A DNA stretch of 64,000 nt from Calliopsis andreniformis (Eukaryota > Arthropoda > Insecta > Hymenoptera > Andrenidae), in the NCBI RefSeq assembly GCF_051401765.1, contig NW_027480464.1, positions 1,798,001 to 1,862,000 on the forward strand, in the 5' to 3' direction. Shown here one piece after another: positions 1 through 11,849 of the stretch. The notes under the pieces were generated by a model. That model did not search any database. It saw nothing but the letters and a program-made list of their open reading frames with translations, and had not been told where the DNA came from. The translations under genes and the position numbers were made by a program. Numbering within the stretch: the first letter of the stretch is position 1; every line of letters begins with the position of its first letter.

Positions 1-608
1 CCAACCTGTATCCACAAACATCAATTTTCACCACTCAACCGCCAGCACTCTTTCCTCAATGTTCAATCCTCGATCCTCAACTCTCAATCTTCGATCCGAA
101 ATACTGAATCTTCAATCCCCAATCCTCAATCCTCAATCCTCAATTCTCAATCCTCAATCCTCAATCCTCAATACTCAATCCTCAACCTTCAATCCTCAAT
201 ACTCAATCTTCAATCCTCAATCCTCAATACTCAATCCTCAATCCTCATTCTTCAATCCTCCATACACAATCCTCAATCCTCATTCTTCAATCCTCAATCC
301 TCAATCCTCAACATTCAATCCTCAATACTCTGTCTTCAATCCTCAACCCTCAATCCTCAATCCTCAATCCTCATTCTACAATCGTCAATACCCAATCCTC
401 AATCCTCAATCCTCAATCCTCAATCCTCAACCCTCAATGCTCAATCCTCAACACCCAATCGTCAATCTTCAATCCTCAATCCTCAATCCTCAATCCGCAA
501 TCCTCAACCCTCAATCCTCTGTCCTCAAACCTCAATCCTGAATCCTCAATACTGAAACCACAATCTTCAGGTCTCAGTCCTCAACAATCAGTTGTCTGTC
601 CTCAATCC

Positions 609-727
609 TCAATAGAATGTCATCAATTCACAGCTTTCAATGCTCAATACTCAATCTGCAATCTTCAAATCTCTATCCACAAACATCAATTCTCATCACT
701 CAACCCTCAACACTCCGTCCCCAATCC
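609..727 (+). repeat. L block subtype a (type copy)
   Basis: Seventeen heptamers in unbroken phase, starting TCAATAG and ending in CCAATCC, but so diverged that few match the consensus. Subtype a is marked by AATAGAATGTCATC near the start, TCAATGC at the fifth heptamer, and CACTCCGTCCCC near the end. Other copies start at 5865, 10991, 12999, 18230, 20628, 35010, 40266, 45392, 51019 and 56536, giving 11 in all. It is usually preceded by CAACAATCAGTTGTC about 35 bases upstream. Its regular recurrence makes it the best marker for the 5.2-kb unit. No function is known. Confidence 0.9.
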
Positions 728-1656
728 TAAATCTTCAATCCTCAATCCTCAATCCTCAATTTTCAATCCTCAATACTCAACCTTCAATCCTCAATGCTCA
801 ATCCTCAATCCTCAATCCTCATTCCTCAATCCACAATCCTCAATCTTCAAACCTCAATCCTCAATCTTCAGTCCTCGCCCTCAATCCTCAACACTCAATC
901 CTCAGCCTTCAATCTTCAATCGTCAATACTCAATCTTCAATCCTCAATCCTCAATCTTCAATCCTCAATCCTCAATTCTCACACCTCAAAACTCAATCCT
1001 CAATCGTCAATCCTCAATCCCCAATTCTCAATCTTCAATCCTCAATCCTCAATCCTCAATCCTCAATCCTCAATCTTCAATCCTCAATACTCAATCTTCA
1101 ATCCTCAATCCTCAATCCTCAATCCTCAATGCTCTATCCTCAATCCTCAATCCTCAACCCTCAATCTTCAATCCTCAATACTCAATCTGCAATCCTCAAT
1201 CCTCAATCCTCAATCCTCAATCCTCATTCTTCAATCCTGAATACCCAATCCTCAATACCCAATCCTGAAACTTCAATACTCAATCCTCAATCCTCAATTC
1301 TCAGTCCTCAATCCTCAATCCACCGACCTCAATCCTCAACCTTCAATCCTCAATACTCAATCTTCAATCCTCAATCCTCAATCCTCAATTCTCAATCCTC
1401 ATTCTTCAATCCTCAACACCCAATCCTCAATCTTCAATACTCAATCCTAAATCCTCAATTCTCAATCCTCAATCCTCAATCTACAGACCTCAAACATCAA
1501 CACTGAACCCTCAGTCTTCGTCCTCAATCCACAACCCTCAATCCTCGATCCTCAATCTACAAGCATCAATATTCAGTCTTCAATACTCAATCCTCAATCC
1601 TCAATACTCAAACCTCAATCCTCAATACTCAACTATCAATTCTCAATTCTCGATAC

Positions 1657-1698
1657 TCAATAGAATATCCTGAATTCTCAGGATTCAATACTCAAACC
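1657..1698 (+). repeat. P block: inverted repeat around GAATTC
   Basis: Six diverged heptamers in phase. The core is ATCCTGA-ATTC-TCAGGAT, a 7-bp inverted repeat with a 4-base loop, containing an EcoRI site. GAATTC starts at 1672, 4152, 6614, 13748, 15775, 21264, 22815, 26085, 27636, 32479, 36073, 38553, 41015, 46455, 48935, 51768, 53795, 57172, 58723, 61287 and 62502 (21 copies). Copies at 6614, 13748, 21264, 26085 and their partners read CAGGAATC, which shortens the stem to 6 bp. The copies at 15775 and 53795 read TCAGAATTC, which breaks the stem and adds a second GAATTC 9 bp on. The block starts like L subtype d. A role in DNA structure or protein binding is speculation. Confidence 0.88.
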
Positions 1699-2284
1699 TT
1701 AACCCTCAACCATCAGCCCTCATCCTCAATCCTCTATCCTCAACACTCAATCCTCAATATTCAATCCACAATACACAATCTTCAATCCTCAACCCTCAAT
1801 CCTCAATCCTCAATCCTCAACCCTCAGTCCTCATACTCAATTCTCAATCCTCAATCCTCAATCCTCAATACTCAATCTTCAATCATCAATAATCAATCTC
1901 CAATCCTAGATCCTCAGTCCCCAATCCTCAATCCTTAATCCTCATTCCTCAATCCTCAATCCTCAATCCTCAATCCTCAATCCTCAATACTCATTCCTCA
2001 ATCCTCAATACTCAATCCTCAAACCTCAATCTCCAATCCTCAATACTCAATCTTCAATCCTCCGTCCTCAATCCTCAATCCTGAATCCTCAATCCTCAAT
2101 CGTCAGGCTTCAATCCTCAATACTCGATTTCCAATCCTCAGTCCTCAATCCTCAATCCTCAATCCTCATTCTTCAATCCTCAATCCTCAATCCTCAGTCA
2201 TCAAACCTCAATCCTGAATCCTCAATCCTGAATCCTCAATCTTCAGACCTCAGACCTAAACAATCAGACGTCAATCCTCAATGC

Positions 2285-2403
2285 TCAATAGAATATTATC
2301 AATTCACAGCTTTCAATACTCAATACTCAATCTGCAATCTTCAAATTTCTTTCCACAAACATCAATTCTCATCACTAAACCCTCAACACTCAGTCCCCAA
2401 TCC
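2285..2403 (+). repeat. L block subtype b (type copy)
   Basis: The commonest subtype, marked by AATAGAATATTATC and by AAATTTCTTTCCAC in most copies. Copies start at 2285, 3200, 7227, 7703, 9339, 9825, 14361, 14837, 21856, 26677, 28382 and 30899 in copy A and at 36686, 37601, 41628, 42104, 43740, 44226, 47068, 47983, 52381, 52857, 57764, 59469, 61879 and 63248 in copy B (26). The copies at 9825 and 44226 have b-type starts but the upstream CAATCAGTTGTC flank and the AAATCTCTATCC interior of other subtypes, so they look hybrid. The ATG in the heptamer just before most copies begins many spurious open frames. Confidence 0.9.
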
Positions 2404-4688
2404 TCAATTTTCAATCCTCAATCCTCAATCCTCAATCCTCAATCCTCAAACTTCAATCCTCTATACTCAATCCTCAATCCTCAATCCTCAATCCTCAACC
2501 CTCAATCCTCAATTTTCAATCCTCAATACTCAATCTTCAATCCTCAATCCTCAATCCTCAGTCCTCAATCCTCAATCCTCATTCTACAATCCTCAATACC
2601 CAATCCTCAATCTTCAATCCTCAATCCTCAATCCTCAATTCTCAATCCTCAATCCTCAGTCCTCAGTCCTCAAACCTCAATCCTCAACCCTCAGCCCTCA
2701 TTCTCAATCCTCAATCCTCAATTCGCAGTCCTCAGCCCTCAAACCACAATCCTCAACCCTCAGACCTCACCCTCAAACCTCAATTATCAATCCTAAATCC
2801 TCAATATTCAATCCTCAATACTCAATCTTCAATCCTCAATCCTCAGTCCTCAAACCTCAATCCACAACCCTCAATCTTCAATCCTCAATACACAATCTGC
2901 AATCCTCAATACCTAATCCTCAATCTTCAATGCTCAATCCACAATCCTCAGCCCTCAATCCTCATTCTTCAATCCTCAACACCCAATCCTCAATCTTCAC
3001 TCCTCAATACTCAATTTTCAATCCCCAATCCTCAATCCTCAACCCTCAATCCTCAATCCTCAATCCTCTATCCTCAATCCTCAGGCCTCAGTCCTCAATC
3101 CTCAATCCTCAGTCATCAAACCTCAATCCTGAATCCTCAATCCTGAATCCTCAATCTTCAGACCTCAGACCTGAACAATCAGACGTCAATCCTCTATGCT
3201 CAATAGAATATTATCAATTCACAGCTTTCAATACTCAATACTCAGTCTGCAATCTTCAAATTTCTTTCCACGAACATCAATTCTCATCACTCAACCCTCA
3301 ACACTCAGTCCCCAATCCTCAATTTTCAATCCTCAATCCTCAATCCTCAATACTCAATCCTCAAACTTCAATCCTCTGTACTCAATCCTCAATCCTCAAT
3401 CCTCAATCCTCAACCCTCAATCCTCAATTTTCAATCCTCAATACTCAATCTTCAATCCTCAATCCTCAATCCTCAGTCCTCAATCCTCAATCCTCATTCT
3501 ACAATCCTCAATACCCAATCCTCAATCTTCAATCCTCAATCCTCAATCCTCAGACCTCAATCCTCAATCTTCAATCCTCAATACACAATCTTCAATCCTC
3601 AATCCTCAATCCTCAATCCTCAATCCTCAATCTTCAATCCTCAATACTCAATCCTCATTCTTCAATCCTCAATACCCAATCCTCAATCTTCAATGCTCAA
3701 TCCACAATCCTCAGCACTCAATCCTCATTCTTCAATCCTCAACACGCAATCCTCAATCTTCAATCCTTAATCCTCAATCCCCAGACCTCAATCCTCAATC
3801 TTCAATCGTAAATACTCAATCTTCAATCCTCAATCCTCAATCCTCAATCCTCAATCCTCATTCTTCAATCCGCAACACCCAATACTCAATCTTCAATCCT
3901 CAATCCTCAATCCTCAATTCTCAATCCTCAATCATCAATCCTCAATCCTCAGTCCTCAAACATCAATACTCAACCCTCAGTCCTCGTCCTCAATCCACAA
4001 CACTCAATCCTCGATCCGCAATCTTCAATCATCAATATTCAATCTTCAATCCTCAATCCTCAATCCTGAATACTCAATCCTCAATACCCAATCCCCAATC
4101 CTCAATACTCAACCATCAATCCTCAATTCTAAATACTCAATAGAATATCCTGAATTCTCAGGATTCAACACTCAAACCTCAACACTCAGCACTCAATCCT
4201 CAATCCTCAATCCTCAATCCTCAATCCTCAATCCTCAATACTCAATCTTCAACACTCCATCCTCAATCCTCAATCCTCAATTCTCAATCCTCAGTCGTCA
4301 GGCTTCAATACTCAATACACAATCCTCAGTCTTCAATTTTCAATCCTCAATCCTCAATTCTCAATCCTCAATCCTCAGTCCTCAGACCTCAAACCTGAAT
4401 CCCCAACCCTCAGCCCTCATCCTCATTCCTCAATCCTCAATCGTCAATCATCAATCCTCAATACTGAACCCTCAATCCTCAATTTTCAGTGCTCAATACC
4501 AAATCCTCAGTGTTCAATCCTCAATCCTCAATCCTCAATCTTCAATCCTCAATCCTCAATCCTCAATCCTCAATCCTCGATACTCACTCCCCAATCCTCA
4601 GTCCTCAAAACTCAAGCCTGAATCCTCAATCCTGAATCCTCAACCTTCAGAACTCTGTCCTCAACTATCAGTTGTCAATTCTCAATTA

Positions 4689-4807
4689 TCAATAGAATAT
4701 AATCAATTCACAGCTTTCAATACTCAATACTCAATCTGCAATCTTCAAATCTCCATCCACAAACATCAATTCTCATAATTCAACCCTCAACACTCAGTCC
4801 CCAATCC
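4689..4807 (+). repeat. L block subtype c (type copy)
   Basis: Marked by AATAGAATATAATC and a preceding TCAATTA heptamer. Copies start at 4689, 11452, 19438, 24364, 25595, 29710, 39090, 49472 and 60797. The copies at 24364, 25595, 29710 and 60797 form a sub-branch with CAGTTTTC and TTCAAGTCTC where the others have CAGCTTTC and TTCAAATCTC. The upstream flank carries TGAATCC twice and then CTTCAGAACT, which places stop codons just before the block. Confidence 0.88.
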
Positions 4808-5199
4808 TCAACCTTCAACACTCGATCCTCAATCCTCAATCCTCAATCCTCAATCTTCAATCCTCAATACTCAATCTTCAATCCTCCATCCTCTATCCTT
4901 AATCCTCAATCCTCAATCCTCAATCGTCAGGTTTCAATCCTCAATACTCAATCTTCAATCCTCAATCCTCAATCCTCATTCCTCTATCCTCATTCTTCAA
5001 TTCTCAATCCTCAATCCTCAACCCTCAATCCTCAATGTTCAATCCTCAATACCCAATCCTCAGTCTTCAATCCTCAATCCTCAATCCTCAACCTTCAATC
5101 CTCAATCCTCAGTCCTCAAACCTCAATTCTGAATCCTCAATCCTGAATCCTCAAACTTCAGCCCTCAGTCCTCAACAATCAGTTGTCATTCCTCAATCC

Positions 5200-5318
5200 T
5201 CAATAGAATATCCTCAATTCACAGCTTTCGATACTCAATACTCAATCTGCAATCTTCCAACCTGTATCCACAAACATCAATTTTCACCACTCAACCCCCA
5301 GCACTCTTTCCTCAATGT
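5200..5318 (+). repeat. L block subtype d (type copy)
   Basis: Marked by AATAGAATATCCTC, CTTTCGATAC, CCAACCTGTATCC and an end of GCACTCTTTCC plus TCAATGT. Copies start at 5200, 10326, 11963, 12334, 17767, 19956, 34345, 39601, 44727, 49983, 50354 and 55864. Bases 1-62 of the window are the last part of a thirteenth. The first ten bases (AATAGAATATCC) are shared exactly with the P block, suggesting P and d are sister variants. The adjacent copies at 11963 and 12334 come from the 371-bp duplication. Confidence 0.9.
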
Positions 5319-8300
5319 TCAATCCTCTATCCTCAACTCTCAATCTTCGATCCTCAATACTGAATCTTCAATCCTCAATCCTCAATCCTCAATCCTCAAT
5401 TCTCAATCCTCAATCCTCAATCCTCAATACTCAATCCTCAACCTTCAATCCTCAATACTCAATCTTCATTCCTCAATCCTCAATACTCAATCCTCAATCC
5501 TCATTCTTCAATCCTCTATACTCAATTCTCAATCCTCAATCTTCAATCCTCAGTCCTCAATCCTCAGCATTCAATCCTCAATACTCAGTCTTCAATCCTC
5601 AACCCTCAATCCTCAATCCTCAATCCTCAATACTCATTCTACAATCCTCAATACCCAATCCTCAATCCTCAATCCTCAATCCTCAATCCTCAACCCTCAA
5701 TGCTCAATCCTCAACACCCAATCGTCAATCTTCAATCCTCAATCCTCAATCCTCAATCCTCAACCCTCAATCGTCTGTCCTCAAACCTCAATTCTGAATC
5801 CTCAATACTGAATCCTCAATCTTCAGGCCTCAATCCTCAACAATCAGTTGTCAGTCCTCAATCCCCAATAGAATGTCATCAATTCACAGCTTTCAATGCT
5901 CAATACTCAATCTGCAATCTTCAAATCTCTATCCACAAACATCAATTCTCATCACTCAACCCTCAACACTCCGTCCCCAATCCTCAATCTTCAATCCTCA
6001 ATCCTCAATCCTCAATTTTCAATACTCAATACTCAATCTTCAATCGTCAATACTCAATCTTCAATCCTCAATCCTCAATATTCAATCCTCAATCCTCAAT
6101 TCTCACTCCTCAAAACTCAATCCTCAATCGTCAATCCTCAATCCCCAATTCTCAATCTTCAATCCTCAATCCTCAATCCTCAATCCTCAATCCTCAATCT
6201 TCAATCCTGAAACTTCAATCCTCAATCCTCAATCCTCAATTCTCAATCCTCAATCCTCAATCCACCGACCTCAATCCTCAACCTTCAATCCTCAATACTC
6301 AATCTTCAATCCTCAATCCTCAATCCTCATTTCTCAATCCTCATTCTTCAATCCTCAACACCCAATCCTCAATCTTCAATCCTCAATCCTAAATCCTCAA
6401 TTCTCAATCCTCAATCCTCAATCTACAGACCTCAAACATCAACACTGAACCCTCAGTCTTCGTCCTCAATCCACAACCCTCAATCCTCGATCCTCAATCT
6501 ACAAGCATCAATATTCAGTCTTCAATACTCAATCCTCAATCCTCAATACTCAAACCTCAATACTCAATACTCAACTATCAATTCTCAATTCTCGATACTC
6601 AATAGAATATCCTGAATTCTCAGGAATCAATACTCAAACCTTAACCCTCAACCATCAGCCCTCATCCTCAATCCTCTATCCTCAATCCTCAATCCTCAAT
6701 ATTCAATCCACAATAAACAATCTTCAATCCTCAACCCTCAATCCTCAATCCTCAATCCTCAACCCTCAGTCCTCATACTCAATTCTCAATCCTCAATCCT
6801 CAATCCTCAATACTCAATCTTCAATCATCAATAATCAATCTCCAATCCTAGATCCTCAATCCCCAATCCTCAATCCTTAATCCTCATTCCTCAATCCTCA
6901 ATCCTCAATCCTCAATCCTCAATCCTCAATACTCATTCCTCAATCCTCAATACTCAATCCTCAAACCTCAATCTTCAATCCTCAATACTCAATCTTCAAT
7001 CCTCCGTCCTCAATCCTCAATCCTGAATCCTCAATCCTCAATCGTCAGGCTTCAATCCTCAATACTCGATTTCCAATCCTCAGTCCTCAATCCTCAATCC
7101 TCAATCCTCATTCTTCAATCCTCAATCCTCAATCCTCAGTCATCAAACCTCAATCCTGAATCCTCAATCCTGAATCCTCAATCTTCAGACCTCAGACCTA
7201 AACAATCAGACGTCAATCCGCAATGCTCAATAGAATATTATCAATTCACAGCTTTCAATACTCAATACTGAATCTGCAATCTTCAAATTTCTTTCCACAA
7301 ACATCAATTCTCATCACTCAACCCTCAACACTCAGTCCCCAATCCTCAATTTTCAATCCTCAATCCTCAATCCTCAATCCTCAATCCTCAAACTTCAATC
7401 CTCTGTACTCAATCCTCAATCCTCAATCCTCAATCCTCAACCCTCAATCCTCAATTTTCAATCCTCATTCTTCAATCCTCAACACCCAATCCTCAATCTT
7501 CACTCCTCAATACTCAATTTTCAATCCCCAATCCTCAATCCTCAACCCTCAATCCTCAATCCTCAATCCTCAATCCTCAATCCTCATGCCTCAGTCCTCA
7601 ATCCTCAATCCTCAGTCATCAAACCTCAATCCTGAATCCTCAATCCTGAGTCCTCAATCTTCAGACCGCAGACCTGAACAATCAGCCGTCAATCCTCTAT
7701 GCTCAATAGAATATTATCAATTCACAGCTTTCAATACTCAATACTCAGTCTGCAATTTTCAAATTTCTTTCCACAAACATCAATTCTCATCACTCAACCC
7801 TCAACACTCAGTCCCCAATCTTCAATTTTCAATCCTCAATCCTCAATCCTCAATCCTCAATCCTCAAACATCAATCCTCTGTACTCAATCCTCAATCCTC
7901 AATCCTCAATCCTCAACCCTCAATCCTCAATTTTCAATCCTCAATACTCAATCTTCAATCCTCAATCCTCAATCCTCAGTCCTCAATCCTCAATCCTCAT
8001 TCTACAATCCTCAATACCCAATCCTCAATCTTCAATCCTCAATCCTCAATCCTCAATTCTCAATCCTCAATCCTCAGTCCACAGTCCTCAAACCTCAATC
8101 CTCAACCCTCAGCCCTCATTCTCAATCCTCAATCCTCAATTCTCAGTCCTCAGCCCTCAAACCTCAATCCTCAACCCTCAGACCTCACCCTCAAACCTCA
8201 ATTATCAATCCTAAAACCTGAATCTTCAATCCTCAATTCTCAATCTTCAATCCTCAATACTCAGTCTTCAAACCTCAACCCACAACCCTCAATCTTCAAT

Positions 8301-11300
8301 CCTCAATACACAATCTGCAATCCTCAAAACCCAGTCCTCAATCTTCAACGCTCAATCCACAATCCTCAGCCCTCAATCCTCATTCTTCAATACTCAACAC
8401 CCAATCCTCAATCTTCAATCCTCAATACTCAATTTGCAATCCCCAATCCTCAATCCTCAACCCTCAATCCTCAATTTTCAATCCTCAATAATCAATTTCC
8501 AATCCTCAGTCCTCAATCCTCAATCCTCATTGTACAATCCTCAATACCCAATCCTCAATCTTCAATCCTCAATCCTCAATCCTCAATTCTCAATCCTCAA
8601 TCCTCAATCCTCAATCCTCATTCTTCAATCCTCAATACCCAATCCTCAATCTTCAATCCGCAATCCACAATCCTCATCCCTCAATCCTCATTCTTCAATC
8701 CTCAACACCCAATCCTCAATCTTCAATCCTCAATCCTCAATCCTCAGACCTCAATCCTCAATCTTCAATCCTCAATACTCAATCTTCAATCCTCAATCCT
8801 CAATCCTCAATCCTCAATCCTCAATCCTCAAACCTCAATCCTCATTCTTCAATCCTCAATACCCAATCCTCAATCCTCAATGCTCAATCCACAATCCTCA
8901 GCCCTCAATCCTCATTCTTCAATCCTCAACACCCAATCCTCAATCTTCAATCCTTAATCCTCAATCCCCAGACCTCAATCCTCAATCTTCAATCGTAAAT
9001 ACTCAATCTTCAATCCTCAATACTCAATCCTCAATCCTCAATCCTCATTCTTCAATCCTCAACACCCAATACTCAATCTTCAATCCTCAATCCTCAATCC
9101 TCAATTCTCAATCGTCAGGCTTCAATCCTCAATCCTGAATCCTCAATCCTCAATCGTCAGGCTTCAATCCTCAATACTCAATTTCCAATCCTCAGTCCTC
9201 ACTCCTCAATCCTCAATCCTCATTCTTCAATCCTCAATCCTCAATCCTCAGTCATCAAACCTCAATCCTGAATCCTCAATCCTGAATCCTCAATCTTCAG
9301 ACCTCAGACCTGAACAATCAGACGTCAATCCTCAATGCTCAATAGAATATTATCAATTCACAGCTTTCAATACTCAATACTCAATCTGCAATCTTCAAAT
9401 TTCTTTCCACAAACATCAATTCTCATCACTCAACCCTCAACACTCAGTCCCCAATCCTCAATTTTCAATCCTCAATCCTCAATCCTCAATCCTCAATCCT
9501 CATACTTCAATCCTCTATACTCAATCCTCAATCCTCAATCCTCAATCCTCAACCCTCAATCCTCAATTTTCAATCCTCAATACTCAATCTTCAATCCTCA
9601 ATCCTCAATCCTCAGTCCTCAATCCTCAATCCTCATTATACAATCCTCAATACCCAATCCTCAATCTTCAATCCTCAATCCTCAATCCTCAATCCTCAAT
9701 CCTCGATCCTCACTCCTCAATCCTCAGTCCTCAAAACTCAAACCTGAATCCTCAATCCTGAATCCTCAACCTTCAGAACTCAGTCCTCAACAATCAGTTG
9801 TCAATACTCAATTATCAATAGAATATTATCAATTCACAGCTTTCAATACTCAATACTCAATCTGCAATCTTCAAATCTCTATCCACAAACATCAATTCTC
9901 ATCATTCAACCCTCAACACTCAGTCCCCAATCCTCAATGTTCAACACTCGATCCTCAATCCTCAATCCTCAATCCTCAATCTTCAATCCTCAATACTCAA
10001 TCTTCAATCCTCCATCCTCAATCCTTAATCCTCAATCCTCAATCCTCAATCGTCAGGTTTCAATCCTCAATACTCAATCTTCAATCCTCAATCCTCAATC
10101 CTCATTCCTCAATACTCATTCTTCAATTCTCAATCCTCAATCCTCAACCCTCAATCCTCAATGTTCAATCCTCAATACCCAATCCTCAGTCTTCAATCCT
10201 CAATCCTCAATCCTCAACCTTCAATCCTCAATCCTCAGTCCTCAAACCTCAATTCTGAATCCTCAATCCTGAATCCTCAAACTTCAGCCCTCAGTCCTCA
10301 ACAATCAGTTGTCATTCCTCAATCCTCAATAGAATATCCTCAATTCGCAGCTTTCGATACTCAATACTCAATCTGCAATCTTCCAACCTGTATCCACAAA
10401 CATCAATTTTCACCACTCAACCCCCAGCACTCTTTCCTCAATGTTCAATCCTCGATCCTCAACTCTCAATCTTCGATCCGAAATACTGAATCTTCAATCC
10501 CCAATCCTCAATCCTCAATCCTCAATTCTCAATCCTCAATCCTCAATCCTCAATACTCAATCCTCAACCTTCAATCCTCAATACTCAATCTTCAATCCTC
10601 AATCCTCAATACTCAATCCTCAATCCTCATTCTTCAATCCTCCATACACAACCCTCAATCCTCATTCTTCAATCCTCAATCCTCAATCCTCAACATTCAA
10701 TCCTCAATACTCTGTCTTCAATCCTCAACCCTCAATCCTCAATCCTCAATCCTCATTCTACAATCCTCAATACCCAATCCTCAATCCTCAATCCTCAATC
10801 CTCAATCCTCAACCCTCAATGCTCAATCCTCAACACCCAATCGTCAATCTTCAATCCTCAATCCTCAATCCTCAATCCGCAATCCTCAACCCTCAATCCT
10901 CTGTCCTCAAACCTCAATCCTGAATCCTCAATACTGAAACCACAATCTTCAGGTCTCAGTCCTCAACAATCAGTTGTCTGTCCTCAATCCTCAATAGAAT
11001 GTCATCAATTCACAGCTTTCAATGCTCAATACTCAATCTGCAATCTTCAAATCTCTATCCACAAACATCAATTCTCATCACTCAACCCTCAACACTCCGT
11101 CCCCAATCCTAAATCTTCAATCCTCAATCCTCAATCCTCAATTTTCAATCCTCAATACTCAACCTTCAATCCTCAATGCTCAATCCTCAATCCTCAATCC
11201 TCATTCCTCAATCCACAATCCTCAATCTTCAAACCTCAATCCTCAATCTTCAGTCCTCGCCCTCAATCCTCAACACTCAATCCTCAGCCTTCAATCTTCA

Positions 11301-11365
11301 ATCGTCAATACTCAATCTTCAATCCTCAATCCTCAATCTTCAATCCTCAATCCTCAATTCTCACA

Positions 11366-11378
11366 CCTCAAAACTCAA
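11366..11378 (+). other. Junction of a 3,619-bp deletion in copy A
   Basis: The 13-mer CCTCAAAACTCAA is present at U1 positions 984-996 and 4,603-4,615. U2 follows the first on its left and the second on its right. The missing length, 4,603 - 984 = 3,619 (517 heptamers), equals the change of A-to-B offset from 34,401 to 38,020. Copy B retains the sequence, so the deletion is most simply private to copy A. Confidence 0.92.
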
Positions 11379-11849
11379 GCCTGAATCCTCAATCCTGAAT
11401 CCTCAACCTTCAGAACTCTGTCCTCAACTATCAGTTGTCAATTCTCAATTATCAATAGAATATAATCAATTCACAGCTTTCAATACTCAATACTCAATCT
11501 GCAATCTTCAAATCTCCATCCACAAACATCAATTCTCATAATTCAACCCTCAACACTCAGTCCCCAATCCTCAATCTTCAACACTCGATCCTCAATCCTC
11601 AATCCTCAATCCTCAATCTTCAATCCTCAATACTCAATCTTCAATCCTCCATCCTCTATCCTTAATCCTCAATCCTCAATCCTCAATCGTCAGGTTTCAA
11701 TCCTCAATACTCAATCTTCAATCCTCAATCCTCAATCCTCATTCCTCTATCCTCATTCTTCAATTCTCAATCCTCAATCCTCAACCCTCAATCCTCAATG
11801 TTCAATCCTCAATACCCAATCCTCAGTCTTCAATCCTCAATCCTCAATC

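Larger units (their letters stand above)
609..5864 (+). repeat. 5.2-kb higher-order unit, type copy
   Basis: The order a-P-b-b-P-c-d returns to another a block 5,256 bp later. The next returns are 5,126 bp on (5,865 to 10,991) and 5,231 bp on (12,999 to 18,230). In copy B the spacings are 5,256 (35,010 to 40,266), 5,126 (40,266 to 45,392) and 5,627 (45,392 to 51,019, including a 371-bp duplication). The order after the second b is less constant: the second unit has extra b blocks and no second P, and the third uses e and f where the first has c. This is the smallest level at which block order is recognisably conserved. Between blocks there is ordinary heptamer sequence. Confidence 0.78.
1..10382 (+). 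repeat. 10,382-bp unit U1, copy A
   Basis: Position 59 realigns at 10,441, 640 at 11,022 and 794 at 11,176, a constant offset of 10,382. The landmarks in order are: the tail of a d block at 1-62, a 609, P 1657, b 2285, b 3200, P 4137, c 4689, d 5200, a 5865, P 6599, b 7227, b 7703, b 9339, b 9825 and d 10,326. It thus contains two successive units of about 5.2 kb (a to a spacing 5,256 then 5,126). The length is 7 x 1,483 + 1, so the number of 6-bp slip units and other indels does not cancel around the unit. I see nothing except heptamer sequence between the landmarks. Confidence 0.92.

Noticed and set aside
609..727. L block as an inserted transposon, tRNA-derived SINE or RNA gene
   Set aside because: Heptamer phase runs straight through it. 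There are no target-site duplications, terminal repeats, A-tail, or tRNA promoter boxes.
1668..1683. Transcription terminator at the P hairpin
   Set aside because: The stem is 6-7 bp and AT-rich, no T run follows, there is no gene upstream, and several copies have a broken stem.
2285..2403. CENP-B box or other known centromere motif in the L block
   Set aside because: The L block is G-poor and lacks the GC-rich core of the CENP-B box. No known motif could be matched.
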